NCBI RefSeq assembly: GCF_000218565.1
Contig: NC_015684.1
Coordinates: 1,488,001 to 1,552,000 of the forward strand
Length of the DNA stretch: 64,000 bases
DNA from: Afipia carboxidovorans OM5
Lineage (GTDB): Bacteria; Pseudomonadota; Alphaproteobacteria; Rhizobiales; Xanthobacteraceae
Direction of reading: 5' to 3'
Below, piece by piece: positions 41,062 to 50,700 of this stretch. Both the position numbers and the translations under genes were made by a program. The notes under the pieces were generated by a model. The model did no database searches, was not told the DNA's origin, and worked only from the letters and a program-made list of their open reading frames with translations. Within the stretch, counting starts at the first letter, position 1; the number at the start of each line of letters is the position of its first letter.

Positions 41062-42333
41062 GTGCCGGACCACATGTCTCCCTCGAAGACGATGTCTTCC
41101 TTGAAGGTGATGGCCGACCAGTTTGGTCGCAAACGCGCCGTGCTGAGCCTTTTCGGTGTGCTCGCCGTCGCGGGCGCCGCTTATAGCGCCTACCAGTACA
41201 CGACGAGCCGCCCTCAGATGTCCGACATCTCGAGCAAGGCGGTGCAGGACCCCACGCATTACAAGCCGACGTCGCTCGAGTGGGCGACCCTCACGATCGC
41301 GCCGGTCACCGACCGCGTGTTCCGTGCCGAGCATGTCACCGAGGGCAAGATCTCGATCGACGAGGATCGCTCGACGCAGGTGTTCTCGCCCTATACCGGG
41401 CGTGTGACCAAACTTCTGGTGCGCCCCGGCGAGCAGGTTGCGCAAGGCCAGCCGCTGTTCGTTCTCGAAGCGGCCGATACCGTGCAATCGCAGAACGATT
41501 TCATCGCGGCGCTGACGGCTTCGAACAAGGCGCAGTCCGCGCTCGACCTTGCGCAGACGCAGGGCAAGCGCGCCAAGGAATTGTTCGACGGCAAAGCGAT
41601 CCCGCTCAAGGATTATCAGTCCGCGCAGGCCACGTTGATCCAGGCGGAAAACGATATGCGCTCGGCGCAGACCGCGCTTGAAGCGTCGCGTAATCGCCTG
41701 CGTATTCTCGGCCTCAGCGAGGAGGCGATCACCTCGTTCCAGGACAAGGGCCGCATCAATCCCGAGGTGACGGTGGTCTCGCCGATTGCGGGCACCGTGG
41801 TTCAGCGCAAGGTCGGCCCTGGCCAGTACATCAGCGCGGGCGCGACCGATCCGGTCTTTGTGATCGGTGACCTCTCCACCGTGTGGCTGACGGGCTATGT
41901 CCGCGAAGCCGATGCGGACGAGATCGCGGTGGGGCAGGATATCTCCTTCACCGTGCTCGCCTCGCCCGGACGCGAGCGGAATGCCCGCATCGATTACGTC
42001 GCCACCGCGATCGATCCGGTCACGCGGCGGCTCACCATTCGCGCGACGATCGACAATGCCGATCGCAGCCTGAAGCCGGAGATGTTCGCGAACGTCACGA
42101 TCTATTCGCCGGGCGATCACTCTTCCGTTGCCGTGCCCCGGCAGGCGCTGATCTATGAGGCGGACCGCGTCCGGCTTTGGGTCGCTCACGACGACCACAC
42201 CATCGAGCTGCGCACGGTGCAGACCGGCCTTTCCAACGGCGATTTCGTCGAGGTGAAGGACAAGCTCTTTTCCGGTGAGCAGGTCGTCGTCAAAGGCGGG
42301 CTGTTCATCGATCGCGCGGCGTCCGGCAGCTAG
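41062..42333 (+). CDS. HME-type RND adaptor (CzcB/CusB-like)
   Basis: This 423-residue periplasmic adaptor has one N-terminal membrane segment (RAVLSLFGVLAVAGAAYSAYQY), a barrel-sandwich domain (EDRSTQVFSPYTGRVTKLLVRPGEQVAQGQPLF), a long helical hairpin and a beta-barrel (VVSPIAGTVVQRKVGPGQYISAGATDPVFVIGDLSTVWLTGYV). Its length and layout match CzcB. The GTG at 41062 with GGGA 8 bases upstream is used; ATGs at 41074, 41092 and 41110 are in frame. It precedes a CzcA-like pump by 126 bases. Confidence 0.85.
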   Translation: MPDHMSPSKTMSSLKVMADQFGRKRAVLSLFGVLAVAGAAYSAYQYTTSRPQMSDISSKAVQDPTHYKPTSLEWATLTIAPVTDRVFRAEHVTEGKISIDEDRSTQVFSPYTGRVTKLLVRPGEQVAQGQPLFVLEAADTVQSQNDFIAALTASNKAQSALDLAQTQGKRAKELFDGKAIPLKDYQSAQATLIQAENDMRSAQTALEASRNRLRILGLSEEAITSFQDKGRINPEVTVVSPIAGTVVQRKVGPGQYISAGATDPVFVIGDLSTVWLTGYVREADADEIAVGQDISFTVLASPGRERNARIDYVATAIDPVTRRLTIRATIDNADRSLKPEMFANVTIYSPGDHSSVAVPRQALIYEADRVRLWVAHDDHTIELRTVQTGLSNGDFVEVKDKLFSGEQVVVKGGLFIDRAASGS

Positions 42334-42459
42334 AGATGGCAGAAATCGCAAGCCGGTGCCGTGGCGGACGGCGAAGCGAGAACGCCGCGGGTGTTACGGC
42401 ATGCCGGATTCCTATGTGCGGCATCGCGGCGCGACAGCCCTTGATCCAGAGGGCCTGAT

Positions 42460-45400
42460 TTGATCGACCGTCTGGTTGCCTTTGCCGTCCATCGTCGCTT
42501 CGTCATTCTCGGCCTGTTTGCCGCGATGGTCATCGGCGGCGTTATCGCGTTCGAGAAGCTCAATATCGAAGCCTATCCCGACCCGACGGCGCCGATGGTC
42601 GACATCGTGACCCAGAGTGCGGGCATGTCGGCGGAGGAGATCGAGCGCTACATCACGATTCCGATCGAGACGCAGGTCGCAGGCATCAAGAACCTGCGGA
42701 CCATCCGCACGATCTCGCTCTACGGTCTCTCCGACGTCAAACTGCAGTTCTCATTCGACTACACTTACGATGAAGCGCTGCAGCAGGTGCTGAACCGGTT
42801 GTCGCAACTGCCGCCATTGCCGGGCGGGGCGCAGCCGCAGATCTCGCCGCTTAGCCCGATCGGCGAAATCTACCGCTATCGTCTTGTCGGGCCGCCGAAC
42901 TACAGCGTCGTCGATCTCAAGACCTTGCAGGATTGGGTGCTGCAGCGCCGCTTCCGCTCGGTGCCCGGCGTGATCGACGTGACGGGGTGGGGCGGCAAGA
43001 CCAAGACTTATGAACTGCAGGTCGATTTCAACAAGCTCGCCGCGGCGGGCCTGTCGCTGCCGCAGCTTCTGCAGGCCGTGGGCAATGCCAACGTCAATGT
43101 CGGCGGCAGCACGGTCGAGATCGGAACGCAGTCGGCCGTGGTGCGCGGCGTGGGCGCGATCCGCAGTGTGGAAGACATCGCCAACACGATGATCACCCAG
43201 AGCGGCGGCACCCCCATCCTCGTCAAGGACGTTGCCAAGGTCGAGATCGGCTGGAAGCCGCGGCTTGGCATCGCCGGCATGAACAATGACGACGATATTG
43301 TGCAAGGCATCGTGCTGATGCGGCGCGGCGAAAAGAGTTCGCCAACGATTGCGCGTGTCGGCGAAGCGGTCGAGCAGATCAATAATTCGGGCGTGTTGCC
43401 GCCCGGCGTGCGGATCGAGCGCATCTACGACCGCAAGGACCTGATCGACACCACGACGGCCACCGTTCTGCACAACATGGTGTTCGGCATTGTGCTGATC
43501 GTGCTGCTGCAGTGGCTGTTCCTCGGCGATCTGCGCAGCGCGCTGATCGTCGGCGCGACGATTCCGTTCGCGCTGTTCTTTGCGGTCGTCATTCTGGTTT
43601 TACGCGGGGAATCCGCGAATCTTCTGTCGGTCGGCGCGATCGACTTCGGATTGATCGTCGACGGCACCGTCATCATGGTCGAGGCGATCTTCCGACGACT
43701 GTCGCACACCACCGAGTTGTCGCCGTCGGAAGAAAAGGCGATCTCGCCCGACACTGTCATGGACATGAAGGGGCACGCGATGCTGAGCGCTGCCGCCGAC
43801 GTGTCGCGTTCGATCTTCTTTGCAGCAGCGATCATCATCGCGGCATTCCTGCCGCTGTTCACGCTGAGCGGCGTCGAGGGCAACATCTTCGGCCCGATGG
43901 CGCGCACCTATGCCTACGCGCTGGTCGGCGGTCTGCTCGCGACCTTCACCGTGACGCCGGCGCTGAGCGCCATCATCCTGCCCGCGCATGTCCGCGAAGT
44001 CGAAACCCGGATCGTGCGGTGGCTGCATGCGGTCTACGCGCCGCTGCTCGCATGGGCGGTGAAGAATACGCGGACCGTGATGGCGGCGGCCGGCATGCTG
44101 TTCATCCTGTCGTTGTTCGCGGTGCGGCTGCTTGGCCTCGAATTCCTGCCGAAGCTCGAGGAGGGCAACCTCTGGATTCGCGCGACGTTGCCGTCGACGA
44201 TTTCGCTCGAGGCAGGCAACACCTACGTCAACGAGATGCGGCGGCTGATTGCCGAGCGGCCCGAGGTTCAGTCGGTGGTGTCGCAGCATGGCCGCCCCGA
44301 CGACGGCACGGATGCTGCGGGCTTCTTCAATGCGGAATTCTTTGCGCCGCTGAAGCCCGTGAAGCAGTGGCCGAACTCGCACGACAAGGATGATGTCACC
44401 GCCGAAATCCTGAAGGACCTGCAGGCGAAATTCCCCGGCGTCGAGTTCAACTTCTCGCAATATCTGCAGGACAACGTTGCCGAAGCCGTGTCCGGCGTGA
44501 AGGGCGAAAACTCGATCAAGCTCTACGGCAACGATCTGGTCGAGCTCACCGAGACGGCGAACAAGATCAAGTCCGTGCTGGCGACGGTGCGCGGCGTCAC
44601 CGATCTGTCGGTGTTCACCTCGCTCGGCCAGCCGACCATCCGCATCGATATCGATCGCATCCGCGCTGCGCGCTACGGCCTGTCGCCCGGCGACATCAAT
44701 GCGACGATCCGTGTGGCGATAGGCGGCGAATCCGCGGGCGAATTGTACGAGCCCGGCAGCGATCGTCATTTCCCGATCATCGTTCGCCTTGCGCCGGAAT
44801 ACCGCAAGAGCGCCGAGAGCATCCAGAATCTGCGTATCGGTGTGCAGGGCGCGAACGGCAGCGTGACGCAAATCCCGCTGAGCGAAGTCGCGACCATCAA
44901 GCTCGTCTCCGGTGCGGCCTATATTTATCGCGAGCAGCAGCAGCGCTATTTGCCGATCAAGTTCTCGGTGCGTGAGCGCGACCTCGGCAGTGCCATCCGC
45001 GAAGCGCAGCAGAAGGTCGCGGAGGAGGTCCATCTGCCATCCGGCACGCGGGCGGAGTGGGTCGGCGAGTTCGGCAACCTGCAGGACGCGATCAAGCGGC
45101 TGTCGGTCGTGGTGCCGATCAGCCTCGCGCTGATTGCCGTGCTGCTGTGGTTCAATTTCGGTTCGGTCACCGACACGCTGCTTGCGATGAGCGTGATCCC
45201 GATGGCGGTGCTGGGCGGCGTGCTCGGACTTCTGTTAAGCGGGGTGCCGTTCAGCGTGTCGGCGGCGATCGGCTTCATCGCGCTGTTCGGTGTTGCCGTG
45301 ATGGACGGCATCATCATGCTGTCGCAATACAATCAGTTGATCGACGAGGGGCTCGACCGCGTCAAGGCGGTGATCCGCACTGGCGAATTGCAGATGCGCC

Positions 45401-45585
45401 CGGTGCTGATGACGTGCGCCGTCGCCGGCATCGGCCTGTTGCCGGCGGCGATCTCGACCGGCATTGGCTCGCAGGTGCAGAAGCCGCTCGCGCTCGTCGT
45501 GGTGTCGGGCATGGCGGTTGCGCCGTTCGTGATCCTCGTCACGCTGCCGGTGCTGATCCTGACCTTCTCGCGGCACGGCCGGTAG
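42460..45585 (+). CDS. HME-type RND transporter (CzcA/CusA-like)
   Basis: The 1041-residue pump has the CzcA/CusA layout and the heavy-metal signature in TM4, GAIDFGLIVDGTVIMVEAI, with two Asp and one Glu at the usual spacing. It exports metal cations (Cu, Ag, Co, Zn, Cd or Ni type) by proton antiport; the metal cannot be read with confidence, and some members export organic compounds. It starts with TTG, with AGAGGG 6 bases upstream. The TolC-family gene lies convergently behind it. Confidence 0.88.
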   Translation: MIDRLVAFAVHRRFVILGLFAAMVIGGVIAFEKLNIEAYPDPTAPMVDIVTQSAGMSAEEIERYITIPIETQVAGIKNLRTIRTISLYGLSDVKLQFSFDYTYDEALQQVLNRLSQLPPLPGGAQPQISPLSPIGEIYRYRLVGPPNYSVVDLKTLQDWVLQRRFRSVPGVIDVTGWGGKTKTYELQVDFNKLAAAGLSLPQLLQAVGNANVNVGGSTVEIGTQSAVVRGVGAIRSVEDIANTMITQSGGTPILVKDVAKVEIGWKPRLGIAGMNNDDDIVQGIVLMRRGEKSSPTIARVGEAVEQINNSGVLPPGVRIERIYDRKDLIDTTTATVLHNMVFGIVLIVLLQWLFLGDLRSALIVGATIPFALFFAVVILVLRGESANLLSVGAIDFGLIVDGTVIMVEAIFRRLSHTTELSPSEEKAISPDTVMDMKGHAMLSAAADVSRSIFFAAAIIIAAFLPLFTLSGVEGNIFGPMARTYAYALVGGLLATFTVTPALSAIILPAHVREVETRIVRWLHAVYAPLLAWAVKNTRTVMAAAGMLFILSLFAVRLLGLEFLPKLEEGNLWIRATLPSTISLEAGNTYVNEMRRLIAERPEVQSVVSQHGRPDDGTDAAGFFNAEFFAPLKPVKQWPNSHDKDDVTAEILKDLQAKFPGVEFNFSQYLQDNVAEAVSGVKGENSIKLYGNDLVELTETANKIKSVLATVRGVTDLSVFTSLGQPTIRIDIDRIRAARYGLSPGDINATIRVAIGGESAGELYEPGSDRHFPIIVRLAPEYRKSAESIQNLRIGVQGANGSVTQIPLSEVATIKLVSGAAYIYREQQQRYLPIKFSVRERDLGSAIREAQQKVAEEVHLPSGTRAEWVGEFGNLQDAIKRLSVVVPISLALIAVLLWFNFGSVTDTLLAMSVIPMAVLGGVLGLLLSGVPFSVSAAIGFIALFGVAVMDGIIMLSQYNQLIDEGLDRVKAVIRTGELQMRPVLMTCAVAGIGLLPAAISTGIGSQVQKPLALVVVSGMAVAPFVILVTLPVLILTFSRHGR

Positions 45586-45602
45586 GACAGACGCTCACGA
45601 AC

Positions 45603-45670
45603 GTCACTGCGAGCGAAGCGAAGCAATCCAGAAAGCTGGATTGCTTCGTCGCTTGCGCTCCTCGCAATAA
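45603..45670. repeat. Palindromic intergenic repeat
   Basis: CGAAGCAATCCAG (45619-45631) and CTGGATTGCTTCG (45636-45648) pair around a 4-base loop and are flanked by GCGAGC-type arms (GTCACTGCGAGC on the left, CTCCTCGC on the right). It lies between the convergent RND pump and TolC genes and resembles widespread repeats seen in Bradyrhizobium relatives. Confidence 0.75.
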
Positions 45671-45696
45671 CAACGATTGATCCAGCAGAACCGCCG

Positions 45697-47094
45697 TTAC
45701 TGTCCCGATGGTGTGCGCAGGCCGTGCCATGCGTCACGCACCTGATGGTAGTGAACTTCGGGCAGATAATCCGGGGTGTTGAGGCCGAGGGTGCGGACGT
45801 CGAGCTTTCCGATTGCACTCAGCAAGGTGTAGGAGGCGATCACCCGATCGCGCTGGCTGAGGATCTGGCGGCTGCGCGCGGCGGTAAGGTCGGCCTGCGA
45901 GTTCAGTACGTCGAGTGTGGTGCGCTGGCCCGCCTGCGCCTCGCGCCGCACGCCGGCAAGGGCAACAGTTGCTGCCTTCACTTCGCTTTCGGCGGCCGAA
46001 AGACCGACCTTTGCGCCTTCATTGGTGATGTAGGCGCTGAGCGCCGCTGTCCGTGCCTGATTACGGACCTGCTCCAGCACCTGCCGGCTCTGCATCACGA
46101 CTTCCTTGGCCTGCCGGGTCTGCGAGGCGGCGAGACCGCCATCGTAGATCGGCACGTTGATCTGGCCGAGGACGGTCGCCTGATCGGAGCGCTTCACGCT
46201 GAGGAACGGATCGCCGTCGGACTGGCGGCTGACCGTGCCCTGCACGTTGACCTGCGGCAGCAGGCTCGATTCCGCGACGCTGATGGTGGCGGTGGCAACA
46301 TCGACGTCATAGGAGGCCGCGATCACCGCCGGGTTCTGGCGGGTGGCGCGGTCAATCGCCGCCTGCTGGCTGTGCGGGATGAAGCGGTCCACCGTGGGCG
46401 CAGGAGCAAGCCGTCCCGGCGGCGAGCCGATCACCTGCGCATAGGTCGCCTCGCTGATCTGGAGCGCGACCTGTGCGGCGTTGAGGTCGGCGAGCCCGCG
46501 GCTCAGCCGCGCCTCGGCTTGTGCGGTGTCGGTCGGCGTCACGTCGCCGGCCTCAAGACGGGTGCGGGCGACGCCGAGTGTCTCGCGCAGGAACTGGACG
46601 TTGAGCTTCTGGGTCTCGACCAGCGCCTGATTGGCGATGACGTTCATATAGGCCGTCACCGCGTCGAGCAGCACGCCCTGGCCGATATTGCGCAGGGCCT
46701 CGCGCCCTGACAGCACCTGGAATTCGGCGACCCGGACACTCGACGAGGTCTTGAAGCCGTTGAACAGCGTCTGGGTTACGGTGACGCCGATCTGCCAGGG
46801 CTTCTGCCCCTGAGCCTGAATCGCATTGTCGGGAAGGGTATTGCGGACCGTCTGCAAGCCCGCAGACAGGCTGGCCACGATCTGCGGGCGGTAGCCTGCG
46901 AGCGCCTGCGGCACGTTCTCGTCGGTCGCGCGCTGCTGGGCACGCTGGGCGTTGAGCTGCGGGCTCGACTGGTAGGCCTTGGCGAGGGCTTCCGGCAGCG
47001 TTTCGCCGGCTACGGGCTGCACGCCCGCCGCCACGCCGAGCATCAGCAGTCCCGCCACCGCCCCGCAACGCTGCCCTGAATGCCGACGAATCAT
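45697..47094 (-). CDS. TolC-family outer-membrane channel
   Basis: The 465-residue protein has a signal peptide (to about residue 30, ending PVAG), then the TolC repeats: two long helical stretches rich in Ala/Gln/Arg with strand pairs (YRPQIVASLSAGLQTVRN; LLPQVNVQGTVSRQSDGDP). It has the type I secretion-type TolC look (TLPEALAKAYQSSPQLNAQRAQQRATDENVPQALAGYRP). It forms the outer-membrane exit duct for an RND or ABC exporter, possibly for the pump on the other strand. Confidence 0.9.
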   Translation of the reverse strand: MIRRHSGQRCGAVAGLLMLGVAAGVQPVAGETLPEALAKAYQSSPQLNAQRAQQRATDENVPQALAGYRPQIVASLSAGLQTVRNTLPDNAIQAQGQKPWQIGVTVTQTLFNGFKTSSSVRVAEFQVLSGREALRNIGQGVLLDAVTAYMNVIANQALVETQKLNVQFLRETLGVARTRLEAGDVTPTDTAQAEARLSRGLADLNAAQVALQISEATYAQVIGSPPGRLAPAPTVDRFIPHSQQAAIDRATRQNPAVIAASYDVDVATATISVAESSLLPQVNVQGTVSRQSDGDPFLSVKRSDQATVLGQINVPIYDGGLAASQTRQAKEVVMQSRQVLEQVRNQARTAALSAYITNEGAKVGLSAAESEVKAATVALAGVRREAQAGQRTTLDVLNSQADLTAARSRQILSQRDRVIASYTLLSAIGKLDVRTLGLNTPDYLPEVHYHQVRDAWHGLRTPSGQ

Positions 47095-47319
47095 AACGCC
47101 CTAATCACCACGTCCCCGCACTCTGCGGATACCGCAACCTGCAGGGCAGTCATACTGGCCGGACCCGGCTTGGGCAAACTGTCCCGTGAAATTGTTCGGT
47201 CCTGTGGCAATCCCACCCTCGGAAGCGGGGAAAAGCGGCTTACGGGCTTGACCCCGCCGTCCCGCTCGGGACATTCGGCCCCGGATGCCGCGGGGCGGAA
47301 CGGGTGAGGCAGAAAAGCA

Positions 47320-49158
47320 ATGTCGACGGTTTATGCCGATCCCCGTGAGCTCGCCGACGCGATTTTGCGTGAATGTGGCCGCGAACTCGTCGTCGGCCTG
47401 CCGCTCGGGCTCGGCAAGGCCAACCACATCGCCAATGCGCTGTGTGAACGGGCGGCGCAGGATGACGCCATCCGTCTCACGATTTTCACAGCACTGACGC
47501 TTGAGAAGCCCGCGCCGAAATCCGATCTGGAGCGGCGTTTCATCGGCCCTGTGATCGAGCGGCTGTTCGGCGGGTATCCCGATCTCCTCTACGCGAAATG
47601 GCTGCGCGCGGGCACGCTGCCGAAGAACATCGAGGTGACGGAGTTCTTCTTCCTCGCGGGCCGCTGGCTCCGTCATGGCTATGCGCAACAGCATTACATT
47701 GCCGCGAATTACACCCACGCCGTTGCGGGCATGCTGACGCGCGGTCTCAACGTGGTGCTGCAGCTTGTGGCGAAGCGCGTGGTCGACGGCGAAGTGCGCT
47801 ACAGCCTGAGCTGCAACACCGACACCACGCTCGATCTCCTGAAGGCACGCGCGGAAGGCAAGATCGATTTCAAGCTGATCGGACAGGTGAACTCCGAACT
47901 GCCCTTCATGCCTGGGCCAGGCGATCTTCCGGCCTTCGAATTCCATGCGATTCTCGACAGCACGGAGACGGATTTTGCGCCGTTCGCGCCGCCGTCGGAG
48001 CCGGTCGGCGAAGCGAAATATGCGATCGGCCTTCACGCCGCGAGCCTGATCGAGGACGGCGGCACGTTGCAGATCGGGATCGGGCAGGTCGGCGACGCGC
48101 TCGCGCAAGGATTGATCGTGCGCGATCGCCACAATGCGGATTTTCGCGCGGCGATCGATCGTCTTGCACCGGGTGTGAGCGGACGCGCCTGCGCGCCCTT
48201 CGAGGAAGGGCTGCACGGCCTCAGCGAAATGTTCTTCGAGGCGTTTCTCGGACTGATCGAAGCTGGCATCGTTCGACGCGAGGTGGATGGCGCAGCGCTG
48301 CATGCGGCGTTCTTCCTCGGGCCAAAATCATTCTATCGCGCCCTGCGCGAGATGCCGCCCGACAGGCTCGATCGCATCCGGATGATGCCGGTCTCGTTCA
48401 CCAACGCGCTCTATGGCGATGAAGATCGCAAGCGGCGCGGGCGGCCCAAAGCGCGCTTCGTCAACAACGCGATGATGGTGACACTGCTCGGTGAAGCCGT
48501 TTCCGATGGCTTGAGCAACGGGCAGGTGGTGAGCGGCGTCGGCGGCCAGTATGACTTCGTGGCGCAGGCTTTCGCGCTCGAAGGCGCTCGTTCGATCCTG
48601 ACGCTCGAGGCGACGCGACATAACGGCAAACGTCTGGAATCGAACATCCGTTGGTCCTACGACCACACCACGATTCCGCGTCACCTGCGCGATATTGTGG
48701 TGACGGAATATGGTGTTGCCGAACTGCGCGGTAAATCCGATGCCGAGGTGATCGCCGCGATGCTGTGCGTAGCGGACTCGCGTTTTCAAGATGATCTGAT
48801 GCGGCAGGCGAAGGACGCCGGCAAGCTGCCGCAGGCTTATGACATTCCGCAGGCCTTTCGCGACAACACGCCGGAACGCATCGCCCGTGCGCTCGCGCCA
48901 CTGCGCGACAAGAGTTTGCTGCCGCAATTCCCGTTCGGGACCGATTTCACCGGCGTCGAGCAACGCCTGATCCCGGCATTGCAGCGGCTGAAAGAGGTGT
49001 CGGCAAGCCCTGCTGCGCTGCTTACGCTCGGCTGGCGCGGTCTATCGGCAGACGATGCCGACGATGCGGAGTGTCTTGCGCGCATGAAGCTCGATGCGCC
49101 GGCGACGTTGCGCGAGCGGGTTTATCGCTTGTTGTTACGTGGTGCGTTGAGGCCATAG
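47320..49158 (+). CDS. Acetyl-CoA hydrolase/transferase family protein
   Basis: The 612-residue protein has the CoA-transferase family look: N-terminal LPLGLGKANHIANALCERA, mid-part EDGGTLQIGIGQVGDALAQGL, and the C-terminal domain with GVGGQYDFVAQAFALEGARSILTL and VVTEYGVAELRGKSDAEVIAAML. It hydrolyses an acyl-CoA or transfers CoA between carboxylic acids. It is longer than the usual 430-500 residues because of an insert near 280-360. The stop overlaps the convergent gene by 24 bases. Confidence 0.82.
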   Translation: MSTVYADPRELADAILRECGRELVVGLPLGLGKANHIANALCERAAQDDAIRLTIFTALTLEKPAPKSDLERRFIGPVIERLFGGYPDLLYAKWLRAGTLPKNIEVTEFFFLAGRWLRHGYAQQHYIAANYTHAVAGMLTRGLNVVLQLVAKRVVDGEVRYSLSCNTDTTLDLLKARAEGKIDFKLIGQVNSELPFMPGPGDLPAFEFHAILDSTETDFAPFAPPSEPVGEAKYAIGLHAASLIEDGGTLQIGIGQVGDALAQGLIVRDRHNADFRAAIDRLAPGVSGRACAPFEEGLHGLSEMFFEAFLGLIEAGIVRREVDGAALHAAFFLGPKSFYRALREMPPDRLDRIRMMPVSFTNALYGDEDRKRRGRPKARFVNNAMMVTLLGEAVSDGLSNGQVVSGVGGQYDFVAQAFALEGARSILTLEATRHNGKRLESNIRWSYDHTTIPRHLRDIVVTEYGVAELRGKSDAEVIAAMLCVADSRFQDDLMRQAKDAGKLPQAYDIPQAFRDNTPERIARALAPLRDKSLLPQFPFGTDFTGVEQRLIPALQRLKEVSASPAALLTLGWRGLSADDADDAECLARMKLDAPATLRERVYRLLLRGALRP

Positions 49159-49788
49159 CATCCGCGCGGCGGAGGCGAATGTCAGCAGCACGCCGATGGC
49201 GATGAAGATTTTCCCGACCAGCGATGCGCTGCCCCATATGCCGCCTTCCGATACGGATTCCGTGGGCTCCGGCATCTGAGCAAGCGCCAACGTCATGGCG
49301 TGCTGCGGCTCGGGCTCCGCAACGGCACGATCGATCTCGTTCAACTGATCGGAGGTCGTCACTTCGACGCCTTGTGCAGGAGGAGCCGCCAAGGGCCGTT
49401 CAACCGCCGTCTTGTCTGCCTCGGTCAAGGTCGAAGTATCAGGCGCTAGGTTTTCCTGCGCTGAATTGTCGGGCGGTACTTCGGCGCGGGCATCGGCCAC
49501 AGAAGACGGAAGGCGCGACTCATCCTTCGCATTCTTCGTCGTGTCAGATTTGGATGAAACGGTCTTGGCCTTGGTCCGGCTCTCGGTGCTCGTTCGGTGC
49601 TTTTTTGCGGAACGGTGCGGACGGACGTGCTTCTTGCGCGTATGGGCACGATGCTTGGTGAACTGTCCGAGCGCGAGCGGCTTCGCACTAGTCGTTTCAG
49701 GCGCAGCCGTGCCGGGTGTCGTGCTTCCCGCGAGCGAGGCCAGCGCCATGGCGGCCGCCATCACAGCGTAACGCAATCCTCGTGGCAT
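49135..49788 (-). CDS. Secreted Lys/His-rich protein with C-terminal membrane anchor
   Basis: This 217-residue protein is not a family I recognise. It has a signal peptide (residues 1-29, ending GTAA), a very basic stretch (about 44-80, rich in Lys, Arg and His: KHRAHTRKKHVRPHRSAKKH), an acidic/Pro/Ser linker (80-185), and a C-terminal hydrophobic segment GKIFIAIGVLLTFASAARML. It would be periplasmic and tethered to the inner membrane. GGAGA stands 7 bases before the ATG. Confidence 0.65.
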   Translation of the reverse strand: MPRGLRYAVMAAAMALASLAGSTTPGTAAPETTSAKPLALGQFTKHRAHTRKKHVRPHRSAKKHRTSTESRTKAKTVSSKSDTTKNAKDESRLPSSVADARAEVPPDNSAQENLAPDTSTLTEADKTAVERPLAAPPAQGVEVTTSDQLNEIDRAVAEPEPQHAMTLALAQMPEPTESVSEGGIWGSASLVGKIFIAIGVLLTFASAARMLWPQRTT

Positions 49789-49972
49789 GGTGGTGTCTCC
49801 GCATCGCCCCGCGCCCGCGTCCCAGATGGCCCTGCGGAAGTGGCCAGACCGCGGCAAAAGCGAGGAAATCTTTGGTTTTTGCAGGCCAAAGCCCGGGGAC
49901 CTCCGCGATCGATCCGGCGTATGCGATTTGCCAGCGGCAGCTGTAACATCCTCGAAAATGCGTCGTATTGCA

Positions 49973-50138
49973 TAGTGTCCCGAATCCGAAGCTCGCATGA
50001 GCCGTGCCGCGCCCTCTGGGAGCGAGCTTCAGATTCGAAGGACACTAGTAAATATGTAATTCTAGTGCGGTTTAGACTCAGACGCTGGCTTGAGGGACTC
50101 GCGGAGAAATAGAGCGAGCGTCTGAACCACCGCACTAG
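49973..50138. repeat. Double palindromic element before the ECF sigma gene
   Basis: Two imperfect hairpins stand side by side: TAGTGTCC...GGACACTA (49973-50047) and CTAGTGCGG...CCGCACTAG (50062-50138). Their right arms are alike (GCGAGCTTCAGA...CACTAG and GCGAGCGTCTGA...CACTAG), so they are diverged copies of one unit. The element fills most of the 360-base gap between divergent genes and ends 10 bases before the sigma-factor start. Confidence 0.75.
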
Positions 50139-50148
50139 AGAGAGCAGT

Positions 50149-50700
50149 GTGAGCGGTCAGGAACATGAGTGGACCGACCTGATGCGGTCGGCCAATGCAG
50201 GCGATGCGGCTGCGTACCATCGGCTCCTGTCGGCGATCACGCCGGTCTTGCGGGCGTCGGCGCGGCGCGGATTGCTGCGCGCAGGGCAATCGCCCGATCA
50301 ATCCGAGGATATCGTGCAGGATACTTTGCTCGCTGTTCATCTGAAGCGTCACACCTGGGACCCGAAAGCGCCGTTCGCGCCGTGGCTGTTCACGATCGCG
50401 CGCAACAAGCTGATCGATGCATTGCGTCGTCGGGGCCGCCGCGTGTTCGTCGATATCGACGATTTCACCGATGTGTTGCCGGGTGAGGATGCGCCGGAAC
50501 CCGCGAACGGCGTTGACGTCGCGGCGCATCTGCAGCTTCTGCCGCCACGCCAGCGCGACGTGCTGCAGGCGATCGCGGTGGACGGCCTGTCGATCTCGGA
50601 GACGGCGCAAAAATTTACGATGAAGGAAGGCACGGTGCGGGTCGCGTTGCACCGGGGATTGGCGAGCCTCGCCGCTCGCGCGCGGGAAGAATTGCCATGA
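50149..50700 (+). CDS. ECF-type RNA polymerase sigma factor
   Basis: The 183-residue protein has sigma region 2 (SEDIVQDTLLAVHLKRHTWDPKAPFAPWLFTIARNKLIDALRRRGRR) and region 4 (LQLLPPRQRDVLQAIAVDGLSISETAQKFTMKEGTVRVALHRGLASLA). It pairs with the following nrsF-like gene: the two overlap by four bases (ATGA). By analogy with Caulobacter SigF-NrsF it may answer redox or metal stress. The start is GTG with a weak GAGAG upstream, right behind the palindromic element. Confidence 0.9.
   Translation: MSGQEHEWTDLMRSANAGDAAAYHRLLSAITPVLRASARRGLLRAGQSPDQSEDIVQDTLLAVHLKRHTWDPKAPFAPWLFTIARNKLIDALRRRGRRVFVDIDDFTDVLPGEDAPEPANGVDVAAHLQLLPPRQRDVLQAIAVDGLSISETAQKFTMKEGTVRVALHRGLASLAARAREELP

Noticed and set aside
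43600..45033. Long minus-strand frame opposite the CzcA-like pump
   Set aside because: Low-complexity Arg/Asp-rich shadow of a clear membrane pump.
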